A DNA stretch of 64,000 nucleotides from Deltaproteobacteria bacterium (lineage in GTDB: Bacteria > Myxococcota_A > Polyangia > Polyangiales > Ga0077539), in assembly GCA_030694465.1 (NCBI GenBank), contig JAUXYJ010000023.1, positions 62,001 through 126,000 of the forward strand, read 5' to 3'. The position numbers and the translations under genes are program-made. Below the pieces are notes generated by a model. That model worked only from the letters and a program-made list of their open reading frames with translations, made no database searches and was not told the DNA's origin. Within the stretch, counting starts at the first letter, position 1, and each line of letters starts with the position of its first letter. Positions 38,043-47,727 of the stretch are shown here, piece by piece.

Positions 38043-39431
38043 CTAAACGCCCAGCGCGCGTTCAAGAAGAATGCGCACTGGGGAGAGGTCGTTGACGTCT
38101 AGGCTCGCGAGGATGCCCGCGGCGTTCCACCCGTCGCGAAGCTCGCCCACGCCCCCGTCAATCGCGATCACCGACGTGTACCGAGTCTCGCTGTGCTCTG
38201 AGACACTGCGCAGCCACGCCAACGAGTCGGTCTGGCCTGCCTCGAAGTGCACCACAATCGCGTCCACGAGAGAGGCCCCTGAGCACTCGCGTCCGAGCAC
38301 CGCGAGGGCCTCATGGCGATTCGAAGTCTCAATGATTTCAAATAGTTGAGAGAGTTCTTCGCGCAACGAAGTGAGCGGCGACTCGGGAAGCCCGACGAGC
38401 ATCACGCGCGGCTTGCTTGGCGCGATCTCTGCTGGAATGGTCATGTTGTAGCGCCGCAAAAATCGCAGCAAAGAACGCCGACGAAATCGCAAATGGCGCC
38501 CCGGAGTCGAGAACGCTTCAATATCTCCGCGCTCTACCCAATTGTGAACGGTCTTCAGATCGACATCCCAGACGTGGGCGACTTGAGAAGCAACAAACAG
38601 TGGCTCACGTGGCAAAATCTTGACGCGTGCCTTGCGGGCGATCGATCCACGCGCTCTCTCCTCGGGGCGGGTGTCCGAAGCGGGCATCGCCTCACGCGAG
38701 TACGTATCGAGGATGACCGGGAGCGTGGCCATGTCATCGCTCTTGAGCCACGCCAAAATGGGCGCCTTGAGCACCAACGTCGGGGGCGCGTCGACGAGCA
38801 CAAACCGCATCGCGCGGTCTTCGTCGGTGCTCGTGCAGGCCGCGATAAAATCTTCGATTTCGAGCGATTCAAGCGGCAATCGGACGACTACTACATCAAT
38901 CGGGGCCCCTGCACCGCCGCGCTCGCCCACCGCGATCAGCGCGCGATGCGCGTCGTCGTACAGGTGCACGTAGCATTGCTCGCGGGCAAAGAGCCCGAGC
39001 GTCGCGCCGAGCCCAACGGCGACACGTTCGACCGATCGCGAGCCGTTGTAATCAGCGCCCTCGCGCCCAGGCCGCTTGAGGCCCAGCTTTGACAGCCACC
39101 GAACACGTCGAACCACATCGGGCTCCACCATGAGCACGTGGGGTCGGTCGGTCAAAAGCGCATCGGGAATCGGATAACGCCAGCGAGAGAGAAACCTCAG
39201 GACCGCGCTGTGTTTAAACCGAAGATGGCCTCCGGGCGTGCGAAAGCTCTCAAGCTCAGCGGGGGCCGTGGGGTCATCGTGACGGTCGCACCAGTTGTGA
39301 ATGGTCTTGAGATCCACTGAGCAAATCGATGCGAGCTGTGATGCAAGATAAATGGGCTCATTAAAGCCATCAAGCTCCTCGGCCTCATCGAGTTCACCGC
39401 TAGCACTTGGGTCTTCGTTCTTGCTGGTCAT
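38043..39431 (-). CDS. Regulator with duplicated HTH plus receiver-like modules
   Basis: The 462-residue soluble protein is built of two similar halves. The first HTH (about 28-85: IYLASQLAS, VDLKTIHNW, FRTPGGHLRF) and the second (about 278-330: LFVASQVAH, VDLKTVHNW, FSTPGRHLRF) are excisionase/MerR-type winged helices. Each is followed by a receiver-like alpha/beta domain (RPHVLMVEP... and KPRVMLVGL...) whose canonical phospho-Asp cannot be placed confidently. The repeat implies one chain binding two DNA half-sites. The start is at the ATG at 39431, with GGAGA upstream. An inverted repeat lies at 39526-39540, about 95 bases upstream, possibly for autoregulation. Targets are unknown. Confidence 0.82.
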   Translation of the reverse strand: MTSKNEDPSASGELDEAEELDGFNEPIYLASQLASICSVDLKTIHNWCDRHDDPTAPAELESFRTPGGHLRFKHSAVLRFLSRWRYPIPDALLTDRPHVLMVEPDVVRRVRWLSKLGLKRPGREGADYNGSRSVERVAVGLGATLGLFAREQCYVHLYDDAHRALIAVGERGGAGAPIDVVVVRLPLESLEIEDFIAACTSTDEDRAMRFVLVDAPPTLVLKAPILAWLKSDDMATLPVILDTYSREAMPASDTRPEERARGSIARKARVKILPREPLFVASQVAHVWDVDLKTVHNWVERGDIEAFSTPGRHLRFRRRSLLRFLRRYNMTIPAEIAPSKPRVMLVGLPESPLTSLREELSQLFEIIETSNRHEALAVLGRECSGASLVDAIVVHFEAGQTDSLAWLRSVSEHSETRYTSVIAIDGGVGELRDGWNAAGILASLDVNDLSPVRILLERALGV

Positions 39432-39525
39432 ACCGTTCGCGTCTCCAGAAGGTCCTCGGTCAAGTTTCTCCGAGAAGGGTGAACCATAGCGGGAGACCCG
39501 AACGAATCGTGAAGACAACTATCTG

Positions 39526-39540
39526 AAATCGTTACGATTT
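39526..39540. promoter_or_regulatory. Perfect inverted repeat upstream of the duplicated-HTH regulator
   Basis: AAATCGT and ACGATTT form perfect seven-base arms around a single T. It lies in the 179-base spacer between the Nudix gene stop and the regulator start, upstream of the regulator on its strand. Size and symmetry suit a dimeric or duplicated HTH. Binding by the neighbouring regulator is an inference. Confidence 0.45.
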
Positions 39541-39610
39541 TCGATTTCGATTCGGACAAGTCTGCAAGCGACTCGTGTGATGGTTGCCCACTTCAACCAC
39601 ACGGCCGCGC

Positions 39611-40468
39611 TTACTCCGACGTTGTCCATACCCCGTCGCAGTAACGAAAACTGCGCACCAGAGGCGGCCCATCCCACGCGATCGGTCGATGTGCTGGGTG
39701 CTCTGGGTGGTCTGGGAGCAGCACTTCAAAGCCCCCGGCGTCGTGTGGACGTGCGGAGGGCTCGATGGGATCGAGCGGGCTGACCTTGTGGGCGAGCGCG
39801 CTCTGGACATCGCTAAACCCTGCCAGCATTTGCACGGTGCGGTACGTTGGCGGGACCAGCACGATTTCTTGGCGCTGCGCCCGCTCGATCGCCGCATGGG
39901 GAGCTAGCCAGCACGACGCGACGGTCTCGCCTTGGTCATGGTCTGCGACGACCTCGGCGCCCACGCCTGCGAGAAAGAACCGAGTATCAAAGCGGCGGTT
40001 CTCTGCGCGTGGCGTGACCCACCGAGACAGGGGCGCGATCGCAGACGCTCGCAGCGTGAAGGAGTGCTCGGCGAGCGCCTCGGCGAAGTGGCGATTGGAG
40101 GCGAGAATCCGCGCTCGAATCGCGGTGCGCAGAGACTCTTCAACGGTTGCGGTCGTGAGCAGGACTCCAGACTCTTCGAAGCACTCGCGAAGCGCGGCGA
40201 CGTGGAGGGCGCGCGCGTGAGTCGCCTCGGCGATTTGCAATCGCGTCGCGCACTCGTCGGGCGAGAGGTCGAGCAGGATGGAGGGATCGGCGTCGGCTGC
40301 GTCGAGTTTTCCACCAGGAAATACGTAGGCGCCGCCCATGAAGCGCACATCAGCGCGCCGCTTGACGAAGAAGACCTCGAGACCCGTCGGGCCATCACGA
40401 AGTAGCACAATGGTCGCCGCGTCTCGCAGCGCGACGGGCTCTGCGTGGAGGTCAAAACCAACCGTCAC
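39611..40468 (-). CDS. Nudix-family hydrolase (NUDT19-like)
   Basis: The 285-residue protein has an interrupted Nudix box typical of the larger NUDT19/CoA-diphosphatase-like group. GGKLDAADADP supplies the Gly-rich start, and the metal-binding helix RECFEESGVLL comes about 45 residues later. An early FVKRRADVRFMGGAYVFPGGK block is also characteristic. Such enzymes cleave acyl-CoA or other nucleoside diphosphates; the substrate here is unassigned. The gene begins at a GTG that overlaps the stop of the TPR gene (GTGA). Confidence 0.83.
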   Translation of the reverse strand: MTVGFDLHAEPVALRDAATIVLLRDGPTGLEVFFVKRRADVRFMGGAYVFPGGKLDAADADPSILLDLSPDECATRLQIAEATHARALHVAALRECFEESGVLLTTATVEESLRTAIRARILASNRHFAEALAEHSFTLRASAIAPLSRWVTPRAENRRFDTRFFLAGVGAEVVADHDQGETVASCWLAPHAAIERAQRQEIVLVPPTYRTVQMLAGFSDVQSALAHKVSPLDPIEPSARPHDAGGFEVLLPDHPEHPAHRPIAWDGPPLVRSFRYCDGVWTTSE

Positions 40469-40776
40469 GACAGCTCCGCGAGGGCCGATTCTAGCTCGCC
40501 TGCGGCGTGAGAATCACGGCCCGCGCGGGCGGCCTGAATGCCCAACGTGAGGACCTCACGCGCGTGATCTTTGCGGCCGAGTTCTTTCAGAATTTGGCCC
40601 GCCATGAGGTACTGCGGGACATAGCTGGCGAACCTCTCTCGCATCGTCACGAACACGCCCAGCGCATCGTCGAGCCGCGCTGCGCTTCGATACTCGAGCG
40701 CGAGTCCGTAATACACAAACGGATCACTCGGGACCGCCGCGACCATTTTCTCAAGAGCCGCCAATCGCTTACTCAT
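40465..40776 (-). CDS. Small tetratricopeptide-repeat protein
   Basis: The 103-residue protein is soluble and helical, with two to three TPR-like helix pairs (FVYYGLALEYRSAARLDDALGVF and VPQYLMAGQILKELGRKDHA are the clearest; quoted in part). TPRs mediate protein binding. Its stop overlaps the GTG of the Nudix gene, so the two are probably co-translated. It starts 37 bases after the hpt stop. Confidence 0.75.
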   Translation of the reverse strand: MSKRLAALEKMVAAVPSDPFVYYGLALEYRSAARLDDALGVFVTMRERFASYVPQYLMAGQILKELGRKDHAREVLTLGIQAARAGRDSHAAGELESALAELS

Positions 40777-40813
40777 TTCATCTCTTTCATCACGAATATC
40801 GCGCCCGACGGGA

Positions 40814-41338
40814 TCACGACTCGATCACACCAATGAAGGGCAAATTGCGAAATTTCTCAGCATAATCGAGGCCGTATCCCACGACGAATTTGTCCTCAAT
40901 CGTAAAGCCCAGGTAGTCGATGTCGATCTTGGCGCGCGTCCTCGCGGGCTTGTGCAAGAGCGAACAGATCTTCACGCTACGTGGTCGCCGAGTCGCGAGA
41001 TTGTCCAGCAGGTAGCGCATCGAGAGGCCCGTATCGACAATGTCCTCTACGATCAGCACGTCTTGGTCCTCGATCGGTGCGCCGAGATCGTAGGTGATTT
41101 GCACTACGCCCGACGTCTCGACTCCCGAACCGTACGAGCGCAAGCCCAAGAAATCGATCCGCACATCCACGAGATCAATCGCGCGCGCGAGGTCCGCTGC
41201 GAAGAGAAAACTTCCCTTGAGGATGGGCACTAAGACCAGCGGTCGATCTCGATAATCGCTGGTAATCTGTGCTCCAAGTTCGGCAACTCGCGCAGCGATC
41301 TGCTCGCGACTTAACATCACCTTTGGCTTAGGAATCAT
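40814..41338 (-). CDS. hpt: Hypoxanthine phosphoribosyltransferase
   Basis: The 174-residue enzyme salvages hypoxanthine (and often guanine) to the nucleotide using PRPP. The PRPP loop [13 protein letters not shown] is the family signature. [17 protein letters not shown] near the N-terminus, and [21 protein letters not shown] at the C-terminus (quoted up to its core), fit Hpt. The ATG at 41338 gives the usual length; longer upstream reading is Arg-rich and not part of the family. Confidence 0.95.
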   Translation of the reverse strand: MIPKPKVMLSREQIAARVAELGAQITSDYRDRPLVLVPILKGSFLFAADLARAIDLVDVRIDFLGLRSYGSGVETSGVVQITYDLGAPIEDQDVLIVEDIVDTGLSMRYLLDNLATRRPRSVKICSLLHKPARTRAKIDIDYLGFTIEDKFVVGYGLDYAEKFRNLPFIGVIES

Positions 41339-41463
41339 GGCCTGGGACACTACCTTGTGGCGCGGTCCGCTCCAACGGTATTGCCTCGGGTTCGGCGATC
41401 CCCGTACGGGTGAGCGCCAAAACCGAGTATGAAACCCAAGGATAATCGGTGAGAGCCGCTCGC

Positions 41464-42225
41464 TCACAGTCCTGCAGCGGCGGAGAGCGCATGGCGCGTG
41501 AGCGAGAGCGCCCCAGACAACACCAGGTCTAGCCCCAGCCAGAGCGCCGCCAGAGGCGCCAAGAGCTTTGCGGGAAGGGCAGCGCCGCCCTGTCCGAGCG
41601 CGGGCGACAGACGCGCTGCGAGTGCGAACGCGACCTCGACCGCGAGCAGTGACATGACCCCCAGCGACGCGAGCGTGAGGGTCGCCGCGAGAGACTCCGC
41701 GCTGAACCGTGCGACGACACCGAGCTGCGACGGGCTCACTGCAAACTCGGCGACCGCGTCCAGAGGCCAACGAACAAACGACTGCGCGAGCACGGCGAGC
41801 ACGGCTCGAAGCCCGCCCGATCCTAGAAAGACCGCGACAAAGGTCCAGCGCAACAGCTCGCTCAGCGCGCTCGCGCGGCCTTGGCCATCCAACGTTGTGA
41901 GCTCGGTGGAGCTCCCGCGGAGAGTGTCGATCAGTCGCCCTGCTTGCTCGATCGCAAAGAACGGCGTGGACAACACCAGCGCGATCAGAAGTCCGATCGA
42001 GACCTCACGGATCGACGCGGACATCAACGACCACCCCACGGGACCGACGTGGGACGGGCGCACGCCGGCTGTGAGTCCCCACGCGAGCACGGCGATCAGT
42101 GGGATCCGTGCGTTGCTAGGGAGGGTGCGACCGCCGAACACTGGCAACAGCAGCGTGACAGGGAGCAGCCGAAGCGTCGCAAGCAGCCAGGGCACCAAGA
42201 CGCCCAATGAAGCAAACACACTCAC
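41464..42225 (-). CDS. Type III export apparatus protein SctT/FliR
   Basis: The 253-residue protein has about six hydrophobic segments and the family motif [18 protein letters not shown], matching the SctT/FliR conserved stretch (E-x-A-G-R-L-I-D-x-x-R). SctT/FliR is one of the SctRST proteins that form the export gate of flagella and injectisomes. SctS/FliQ lies directly upstream (33 bases) in the usual S-T order. No FliP/SctR, SctU/FlhB, SctV/FlhA or ATPase gene is in the window, so which apparatus it serves cannot be decided. I call it SctT-like because no flagellar genes are nearby. Confidence 0.82.
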   Translation of the reverse strand: MSVFASLGVLVPWLLATLRLLPVTLLLPVFGGRTLPSNARIPLIAVLAWGLTAGVRPSHVGPVGWSLMSASIREVSIGLLIALVLSTPFFAIEQAGRLIDTLRGSSTELTTLDGQGRASALSELLRWTFVAVFLGSGGLRAVLAVLAQSFVRWPLDAVAEFAVSPSQLGVVARFSAESLAATLTLASLGVMSLLAVEVAFALAARLSPALGQGGAALPAKLLAPLAALWLGLDLVLSGALSLTRHALSAAAGL

Positions 42226-42258
42226 GATGAGCCTTGACTAGCCACGGCGAGCTGCGCG

Positions 42259-42531
42259 CTACCGGGTGCGAACCAGCTGCGGAATCGAATGCCACAGTGA
42301 TTGGGTGTATCGGACCATGAGCGCAGCCCCCGAGCCCCCTGCGAGCGCCAAGACCAAGGACACCGCGATGAGTTTTGGCGTGTGGCTCAGCGAAGCGTCA
42401 TTGATCTGAGTGGTCGCCGAAAATAAGCCGACGACGAGCGCGATCAACGCCGCCGCGAGGAGGGCCGGTAGCGAGAGTTCAAGCACCAAGAGCAGTGCGC
42501 GCTGAGTCAGTTCGCCAGGACGCGTTAACAT
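42259..42531 (-). CDS. Type III export apparatus protein SctS/FliQ
   Basis: The 90-residue protein has two transmembrane helices and the FliQ/SctS sequence LSLPALLAAALIALVVGLF, followed by SATTQINDASLSHTPKLIAV (quoted in parts), where QI-x4-L-x3-PK is diagnostic. FliQ/SctS forms part of the export gate with FliP/SctR and FliR/SctT. The ATG at 42531 gives the normal length of the family. It starts 51 bases after the stop of the GltJ/AgmX-like gene and precedes sctT. Confidence 0.85.
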   Translation of the reverse strand: MLTRPGELTQRALLLVLELSLPALLAAALIALVVGLFSATTQINDASLSHTPKLIAVSLVLALAGGSGAALMVRYTQSLWHSIPQLVRTR

Positions 42532-42582
42532 CGCGAGGCTCTCCGAGGGCTGAGGACTGCGACCCCCCACAGGTTGGTCAGC

Positions 42583-44427
42583 TCAGAGGCGAAACGGATA
42601 GCTGACCTGAAAGGTCGGCCGCGTAAAGGCAGGGACGGTCGCTGCGCGGACTGCGCGAGCGATACACGAACCTGCGGGGGTGCCCGAGAGGGGCGCTCCA
42701 ACGTTGGCTGTCGTTACGCGTCCAGACGAGGCGAACACGATGGTGACCATCGCGACGCCCGTCTGACCGGCGGCGCAAGCCGAAACGCTGGGCTGAACCC
42801 CACGCATCGCAGAGAGCACGTCGTTGCGTCCAGGAGCTTCAGGAGCGTTGCTGGCGGCGCTTGAGCTGCCGCTCGAGCTACCGCTGTTGCCGCTGGAGGG
42901 GCTCGCGGTACCACAGCCAAGGAGACACGCGATGTCGCCGCGGCAACGTGACGCGCAGGTGCTTCCGCCGGACGAGCCAGATGAGCCCGTGGAGGGCGTC
43001 GGAGGCGCTGACGGGGCAGCGGCGGGGGACGTGCCACTGGAGCCACTGGAGCCGCTCGATCCCGAGCTACCGCGCGAGCCTCGTGATCCCCGACTGCTCC
43101 CTGCGCTCTCAGAGCCGCGCGCGCTGGGTGTCTCAGAGCCCGTCGAAGGGGCCGCCGCGCCTGCTGCTGCCGGAGCTGCTCCTGCCGCGCTGGGGACAGC
43201 ACCCGCTGCCACACTGGGAGCACCCGCCGCGCCTGCTGCGCCCGCTACGCCTGGGGCTGCGACGCCGGGTGCTGCTGCACCCACGGCACCCGCCGCAGGT
43301 CCAGCGACTTGCGCTGTATTCGGAGCTGCTTCGACTCCCACTTGCGTGGTTGGCTGCCCTGACTTGAGCAGCACTGCGGCTGCGATTCCGCCGCCAGCCA
43401 AGATCAACGCAGCGCCAAGGACGCTGAAGATGACCGTGTTGTTGCTTTTTCCCTTGGAGTTGTCCACGGCCATGGGGACCGACGGAGCGGGGATCGGAGC
43501 GAGCACGGGCGCCGCGAGCGGAGAGGCCATGCCACCCCCGCCACCGACGGAGAGCAGCTCGTCCACAGCGCTCTTGCCGCTGGATGAGGGCCCCATGCTT
43601 GCCATGGATTTGATGTCAATCAGCCCGCTCTGATCAGCAGACTTATTGCTCGAGGGCGGGGGGCTGGTGCCAGCGACCTGCTGGAGCGTCGAGAGCGAAA
43701 ACAGCACCGAGTTTTCATTGCGCTGGCCGGTCATGGTCTGCGCATCGACGCGGGGTCCGCTGGAAGAACCTCCGCCACTTGGCGCGCTGGTTTGTACGCC
43801 TTCTTCGGCACCAAACATTCCGCCGCCGCCAGAGCTGTCGCCGAAGAGATCCGCGCCTGCGCTTGCTTTGCTTCCTGCGCGTGCAGCGGCCTTCGCGGCG
43901 GGTTTGCTCTCGCCAAACATTCCGCCCCCCGAAGAGGAGCCTGCGGCGGTGCCAAACAACGGGTCCGCCGCCGGAGCGGGCATTGCGACCGGCGACGGCG
44001 TGCTTGGCGCTCCCATCGACATCACTTGAACGGCAAGCTCGGGGACTTCTTTGAGCGGCTTCCAATCACCGAAGCCATCGCGCCAGACGGAGGTGTCTGC
44101 GTTGACCTCACCGCTTGCAAACAGATCGCGGATTTGGCCCGACGAATAGGGACCGCGGGTGTCGTCCCCGATGGCTGCGTGCCAGACCGCGTCTGAATCG
44201 CCACCCACTACACGCGTGGCCTCGTCCTCAGGAAACTGGTCGGCTCCTAGCGCGCTATTGGCAGCGCTTACGTCTGCCGATCCAGCGTCTGCAGCTCCAG
44301 CCTGATCACCGCGAACGATGATATCCGAGCTGCACTTTTTGCACTTGATCTTAAAGACTTTTTTGCCTTGGACCTTGTCGTCCGCGATCGAGTACTTCGC
44401 TCCGCAGCTCTGACATGCGATCTTCAT
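42583..44427 (-). CDS. Zinc-ribbon/GYF membrane protein, GltJ/AgmX-like
   Basis: The 614-residue protein has an MJ0042 zinc ribbon with Cys5, Cys8, Cys29 and Cys32. A GYF_2 domain follows at about 80-130 (RGPYSSGQIRDLF, W-x4-L). After a long Gly/Ser/Ala/Pro linker there is a single transmembrane helix (NTVIFSVLGAALILAGG...). A low-complexity Ala/Gly/Ser stretch comes next, then a C-terminal TonB-like/AgmX domain with QTGVAMVTIVF and SCIARAV. This architecture is that of the Myxococcus gliding-motility protein GltJ (AgmX), whose cytosolic ZnR and GYF domains respond to MglA and whose periplasmic part contacts outer components. It is therefore a candidate gliding protein; a paralogue with another role is possible. 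Start at the ATG at 44427. Confidence 0.82.
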   Translation of the reverse strand: MKIACQSCGAKYSIADDKVQGKKVFKIKCKKCSSDIIVRGDQAGAADAGSADVSAANSALGADQFPEDEATRVVGGDSDAVWHAAIGDDTRGPYSSGQIRDLFASGEVNADTSVWRDGFGDWKPLKEVPELAVQVMSMGAPSTPSPVAMPAPAADPLFGTAAGSSSGGGMFGESKPAAKAAARAGSKASAGADLFGDSSGGGGMFGAEEGVQTSAPSGGGSSSGPRVDAQTMTGQRNENSVLFSLSTLQQVAGTSPPPSSNKSADQSGLIDIKSMASMGPSSSGKSAVDELLSVGGGGGMASPLAAPVLAPIPAPSVPMAVDNSKGKSNNTVIFSVLGAALILAGGGIAAAVLLKSGQPTTQVGVEAAPNTAQVAGPAAGAVGAAAPGVAAPGVAGAAGAAGAPSVAAGAVPSAAGAAPAAAGAAAPSTGSETPSARGSESAGSSRGSRGSRGSSGSSGSSGSSGTSPAAAPSAPPTPSTGSSGSSGGSTCASRCRGDIACLLGCGTASPSSGNSGSSSGSSSAASNAPEAPGRNDVLSAMRGVQPSVSACAAGQTGVAMVTIVFASSGRVTTANVGAPLSGTPAGSCIARAVRAATVPAFTRPTFQVSYPFRL

Positions 44428-44833
44428 GATTCGTGTTCCGTCGTCCTCGGCGTCGGTTCGCACATTGCGCAACAAGGTCTCTGCCGGAGACTCGAGCCGC
44501 GTTGGTCGCAGGTTGCCTTGATGTGTAAATAGGCTCGCAGCTTGGTAAAAAGCGACGAGCCATCATCTCGGCACGACCGATGTAGTGTGTGAGTGGGGAC
44601 TAGTTGTACCCAATTCGCATTGAAAATAGAGAATTGCACTTCGCCGGGTCAAGCATCACCAAGCACCAAGCGTGCACTTTCGGGATGCTACACCGAAACG
44701 CTCAAAATCTCTCGCATTGAGTGAGCGTCCAAAGGACAACAGCGCTCAACACCACCCAAGAGAGCCAATCGCCCGCCAGATCTGGCCAAACTCTTGATCA
44801 TTGCTCGCGATTACTGGAGCTCTGGATGGGGGG
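44428..44833 (-). promoter_or_regulatory. 406-base gene-free region with a possible sigma70 promoter for the GltJ-like gene
   Basis: No convincing gene is present here. On the minus strand a -35-like TTGACC (44647-44652) and a -10-like TATTTT (44623-44628) are separated by 18 bases. That would produce a leader of about 190 bases before the GltJ/AgmX-like start. No clear riboswitch or terminator was found in the leader. The promoter call rests on two imperfect boxes. Confidence 0.35.
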
Positions 44834-46528
44834 CTAGCTCGCCACGATGAGCCGCGCTCCGTCTTCGCCACAGAAGATATTTTCTGAGGAAAATCGCTTT
44901 GCACAGGTGGGGCACACAAGGGGGGCATCAGGGGGCGGCGACGCGAGGTTGGGCTTGGGAGCGACGACATCGCCCAAGTCAAGCGGCGAGCCCTCCATCA
45001 TGGTCCGCGCGAGATCCACGGGAGCTCCTGCCTTGGGTCCATTCGGGGTCACCGAGACCGAGCCGATTGGCACGAGAAGCACGCCGTGCTCAGGACAAAA
45101 TCCGACCTCGTCGGTGAAGTGAAGTCGGCACGCTGGGCACTCTTTGGTCTTCGGGCGCTCGGCGGGAGGCTGGGCAACGGGAGGCGTTGTCGCTGAAGAT
45201 TTCGCGGTAAATTTCACGCCCAATGCGGCTGCACCTTGGACAAAGCCCCCAATGGGCATCTGCGAAATGGGGATGGGGATCTCGTCTTTTCGGGTCCGTG
45301 TCGACAGCCCCCCCGGAGGCGTCGGGCGCATGCCGTCTTGAGGTGCCACAGGGTCCGTAGCGCTTGGCTGCGAAGTTGGCGGCTGTGCGGGCGAGTCCTC
45401 GATGAGGCGAATCGACGACTTCTGCTTCGCGGGCTCTCGCTTGCGTGTGATCACAAAGATCGCGGCCCCAAGCACTGCGACGGCGACCGCCACGAGGCCC
45501 GCGATGAGCACATTGCGCAGCGGCGACACGGGCGGTGGCGCTGGAGTCTCGGCGGGCGTCACGGTGGCTAATCCTGCGCCGACGGCTCGCGCGACGATTT
45601 CGGGCGAGACACCCGCGTCTTCTTCTTCGATGGACTGCGCGACGAGCGCGCTGAGCTCTTCGCGGGTCGCGATCCGGAGGGTGAGCTCGGCCTGCAAACC
45701 TCCGCTCGTCGCGGTGACGAGGACATCGGTGCCAGCGGCGAGGGTGCTCGGGATGACCACACAGCCGCCGTCTCCTCCCAGCGCCTCGCCCCCACGGCGG
45801 GCCGCGGTCCAGGTCACAGGGACCGCACCCGAATTAATCGAGGGGCAGCCCGAAGAGTCTAGGGTTTGGGCTCGAAAACAAACGCGCGAACCAGGCTCTG
45901 TGCTTCGGCGTCCCGCGACGATCGCCAAGCGTACGGCGGGACCGGGGAGACTACAGCGTGCCTGCACGGGCGGCCGTGGCGCCGTTGCGTCGCGTGGCGG
46001 CTCGACGACCACGACGTCGCGTGCGGGTGGCGGGGTCGTGCCCTCGACGAGCTCGAGCGTGATCACGCGCGCGAGGGTCGCGCGGCAGGCGCTCGTTCGG
46101 AGCTGCCATCGGTAGACGGTGCGATCTCGTAGCAGGATTCGCTGCCCCTCGACCGTTGTCGTGTAGGTGCCTTCTTCGCGCTGGTAGTCGTCGTTGGGGG
46201 TCGCGCACTCGGTCGTCCAGCGGGTGCCTCCGCCGCTTCCGCCGGTGCGACGAACGCGAGGATTTTGGCTCCAACAACCGTCACTTCGCATCCTCGGTCG
46301 GTCCTCGACCACGAGCTGGCTTCCATCGGCCGACACGCGAACCTGTCGACCCGCGGATCCACGATGGTTCTCGGGGCGATGCCCACAATCGCTTCCCCAC
46401 TCGGGGACCTCGGCGGTGGTCACATCACTGACCAGCCGATACATGCCCGCGAAGTCCTGAGCGTGCGCCAGGGATGAGATGCCAAACTGAGAAATAGCCA
46501 GCAAAATCGCACACAAAACTGGCAGCAT
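44834..46528 (-). CDS. Membrane protein with exported N-terminus and two C-terminal zinc ribbons
   Basis: The start is set at the ATG at 46528 (an ATG at 46591 adds 21 residues), giving a signal peptide ending AHA and 564 residues. The exported N-terminal part is beta-rich and unassigned, with cysteine pairs and a Big-like segment (VTVT...ATSGGLQAELTL). A single transmembrane helix (NVLIAGLVAVAVAVLGAAIFVI) lies roughly two-thirds along. The cytosolic tail ends in two C2-type ribbons, CPACRLHF...FCPEHG and CPTCAKRF...FCGEDG. It could relay a signal across the membrane or scaffold cytosolic partners; function is unknown. Confidence 0.72.
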   Translation of the reverse strand: MLPVLCAILLAISQFGISSLAHAQDFAGMYRLVSDVTTAEVPEWGSDCGHRPENHRGSAGRQVRVSADGSQLVVEDRPRMRSDGCWSQNPRVRRTGGSGGGTRWTTECATPNDDYQREEGTYTTTVEGQRILLRDRTVYRWQLRTSACRATLARVITLELVEGTTPPPARDVVVVEPPRDATAPRPPVQARCSLPGPAVRLAIVAGRRSTEPGSRVCFRAQTLDSSGCPSINSGAVPVTWTAARRGGEALGGDGGCVVIPSTLAAGTDVLVTATSGGLQAELTLRIATREELSALVAQSIEEEDAGVSPEIVARAVGAGLATVTPAETPAPPPVSPLRNVLIAGLVAVAVAVLGAAIFVITRKREPAKQKSSIRLIEDSPAQPPTSQPSATDPVAPQDGMRPTPPGGLSTRTRKDEIPIPISQMPIGGFVQGAAALGVKFTAKSSATTPPVAQPPAERPKTKECPACRLHFTDEVGFCPEHGVLLVPIGSVSVTPNGPKAGAPVDLARTMMEGSPLDLGDVVAPKPNLASPPPDAPLVCPTCAKRFSSENIFCGEDGARLIVAS

Positions 46529-46678
46529 ACGGTGCCGCCAGCTGGTGGCTTTTTGCAAGATGCACTGTCGACCCGTACGCGCTTCGCTCATTCGCGGGCA
46601 AAGCTAACACGGGCACACTGGCCCGCGTTTGCTCGTCGTCGTCGAAGCGCTCAGAGGGCCCCGCTCCCGAACAAGAGC

Positions 46679-47668
46679 CTAGCCCTGCGCTTTGAGCTGA
46701 TTGACTGCGGCGGTGAGCTCGGGCACGACCTTGAACAAGTCCGCGACGAGGCCATAGTCTGCGAGCTGAAAAATGGGGGCTTCGGGGTCTTTGTTGATCG
46801 CGACAATGACCTTGCTGTTCTTCATGCCTGCGACGTGCTGAATCGCGCCTGAAATCCCGACGGCGATGTAGAGCTTGGGGGCGACGACTTTGCCCGTCTG
46901 GCCGACCTGCAGATCGTTGGGCACGTAGCCCGCATCGCAGGCTGCACGTGACGCACCCATGGCCGCACCGAACGCGTCCACCATGGGCTCGAGGACCGTC
47001 TTAAAGTTTTCGCCGCTCTTGAGGGCGCGCCCTCCAGAGACGACGATCCCCGCCTCGGTGAGCTCGGGGCGCGCGCTCTTGACGCTCTCATCGTAGCCCA
47101 AGAACTCCACGCGATCTGCGGAGGCCTGGTGCGAGAGCGCTACTTTCTGAGTGGCGCTTGCGCCGCCGGTCGGGGCAGCCGCTGCGAACTCGGCTTGGCG
47201 CACGGAGACGACCTGGATCGCGGTGTCTACGGTCATCAGTGCCAACACGTTGCCCGCGTACATCGGGCGCTTGTAGACGAGCTTGCCGTCTTCGAACGAA
47301 ACACCTGCAATATCGCTCGCCAAACCGGCATTGAGCCGTGCGGCGACGCGAGGTGCCAAGTCTTTTCCGTACGAGCTTGCTGTGAAAGCGACGACAGTGT
47401 AGCCGCCGGCTTTGACGGCTTCTGCGATGGTCGGGCTGAAGCGCTCGCCCACGAAGTTTGCGAGGGATGCGTCTTCGGCCACGAGCACCGCGGAGGCACC
47501 AAAGGTCGCGAGCACCGAAGCGGCCGCTTCGGCGCCCTTACCGATCGCCAAAATATCGAAAGTTCCGCCGGTTTCACTGGCGGCTTTGCGTGCAAACGAG
47601 ATGGCCGAGTGGGTCGTCTTCTTGAGAGATCCGCCCCCGAGTTCTGCCACTACCAGGATCTTTGCCAT
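46679..47668 (-). CDS. etfA: Electron transfer flavoprotein alpha subunit
   Basis: The 329-residue alpha subunit binds FAD in its C-terminal domain: [34 protein letters not shown] and the family end [21 protein letters not shown] (quoted in parts). With EtfB it carries electrons from acyl-CoA and other dehydrogenases to the quinone pool. AGAGGA lies just upstream of the ATG at 47668. It follows etfB by 59 bases, the usual B-A order. Confidence 0.97.
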   Translation of the reverse strand: MAKILVVAELGGGSLKKTTHSAISFARKAASETGGTFDILAIGKGAEAAASVLATFGASAVLVAEDASLANFVGERFSPTIAEAVKAGGYTVVAFTASSYGKDLAPRVAARLNAGLASDIAGVSFEDGKLVYKRPMYAGNVLALMTVDTAIQVVSVRQAEFAAAAPTGGASATQKVALSHQASADRVEFLGYDESVKSARPELTEAGIVVSGGRALKSGENFKTVLEPMVDAFGAAMGASRAACDAGYVPNDLQVGQTGKVVAPKLYIAVGISGAIQHVAGMKNSKVIVAINKDPEAPIFQLADYGLVADLFKVVPELTAAVNQLKAQG

Positions 47669-47727
47669 GGTGATTGTTCCTCTTGCTGATGGTTTCGCTG
47701 TGGATGGCTATTGCAACCGGGAGGGGC

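Noticed and set aside
42840-43330. Repetitive GC-rich stretch that could be read as a DNA repeat or CRISPR-like array
   Set aside because: It is the in-frame Gly/Ser/Ala low-complexity linker of the GltJ/AgmX-like protein; unit length is irregular and there are no spacers.
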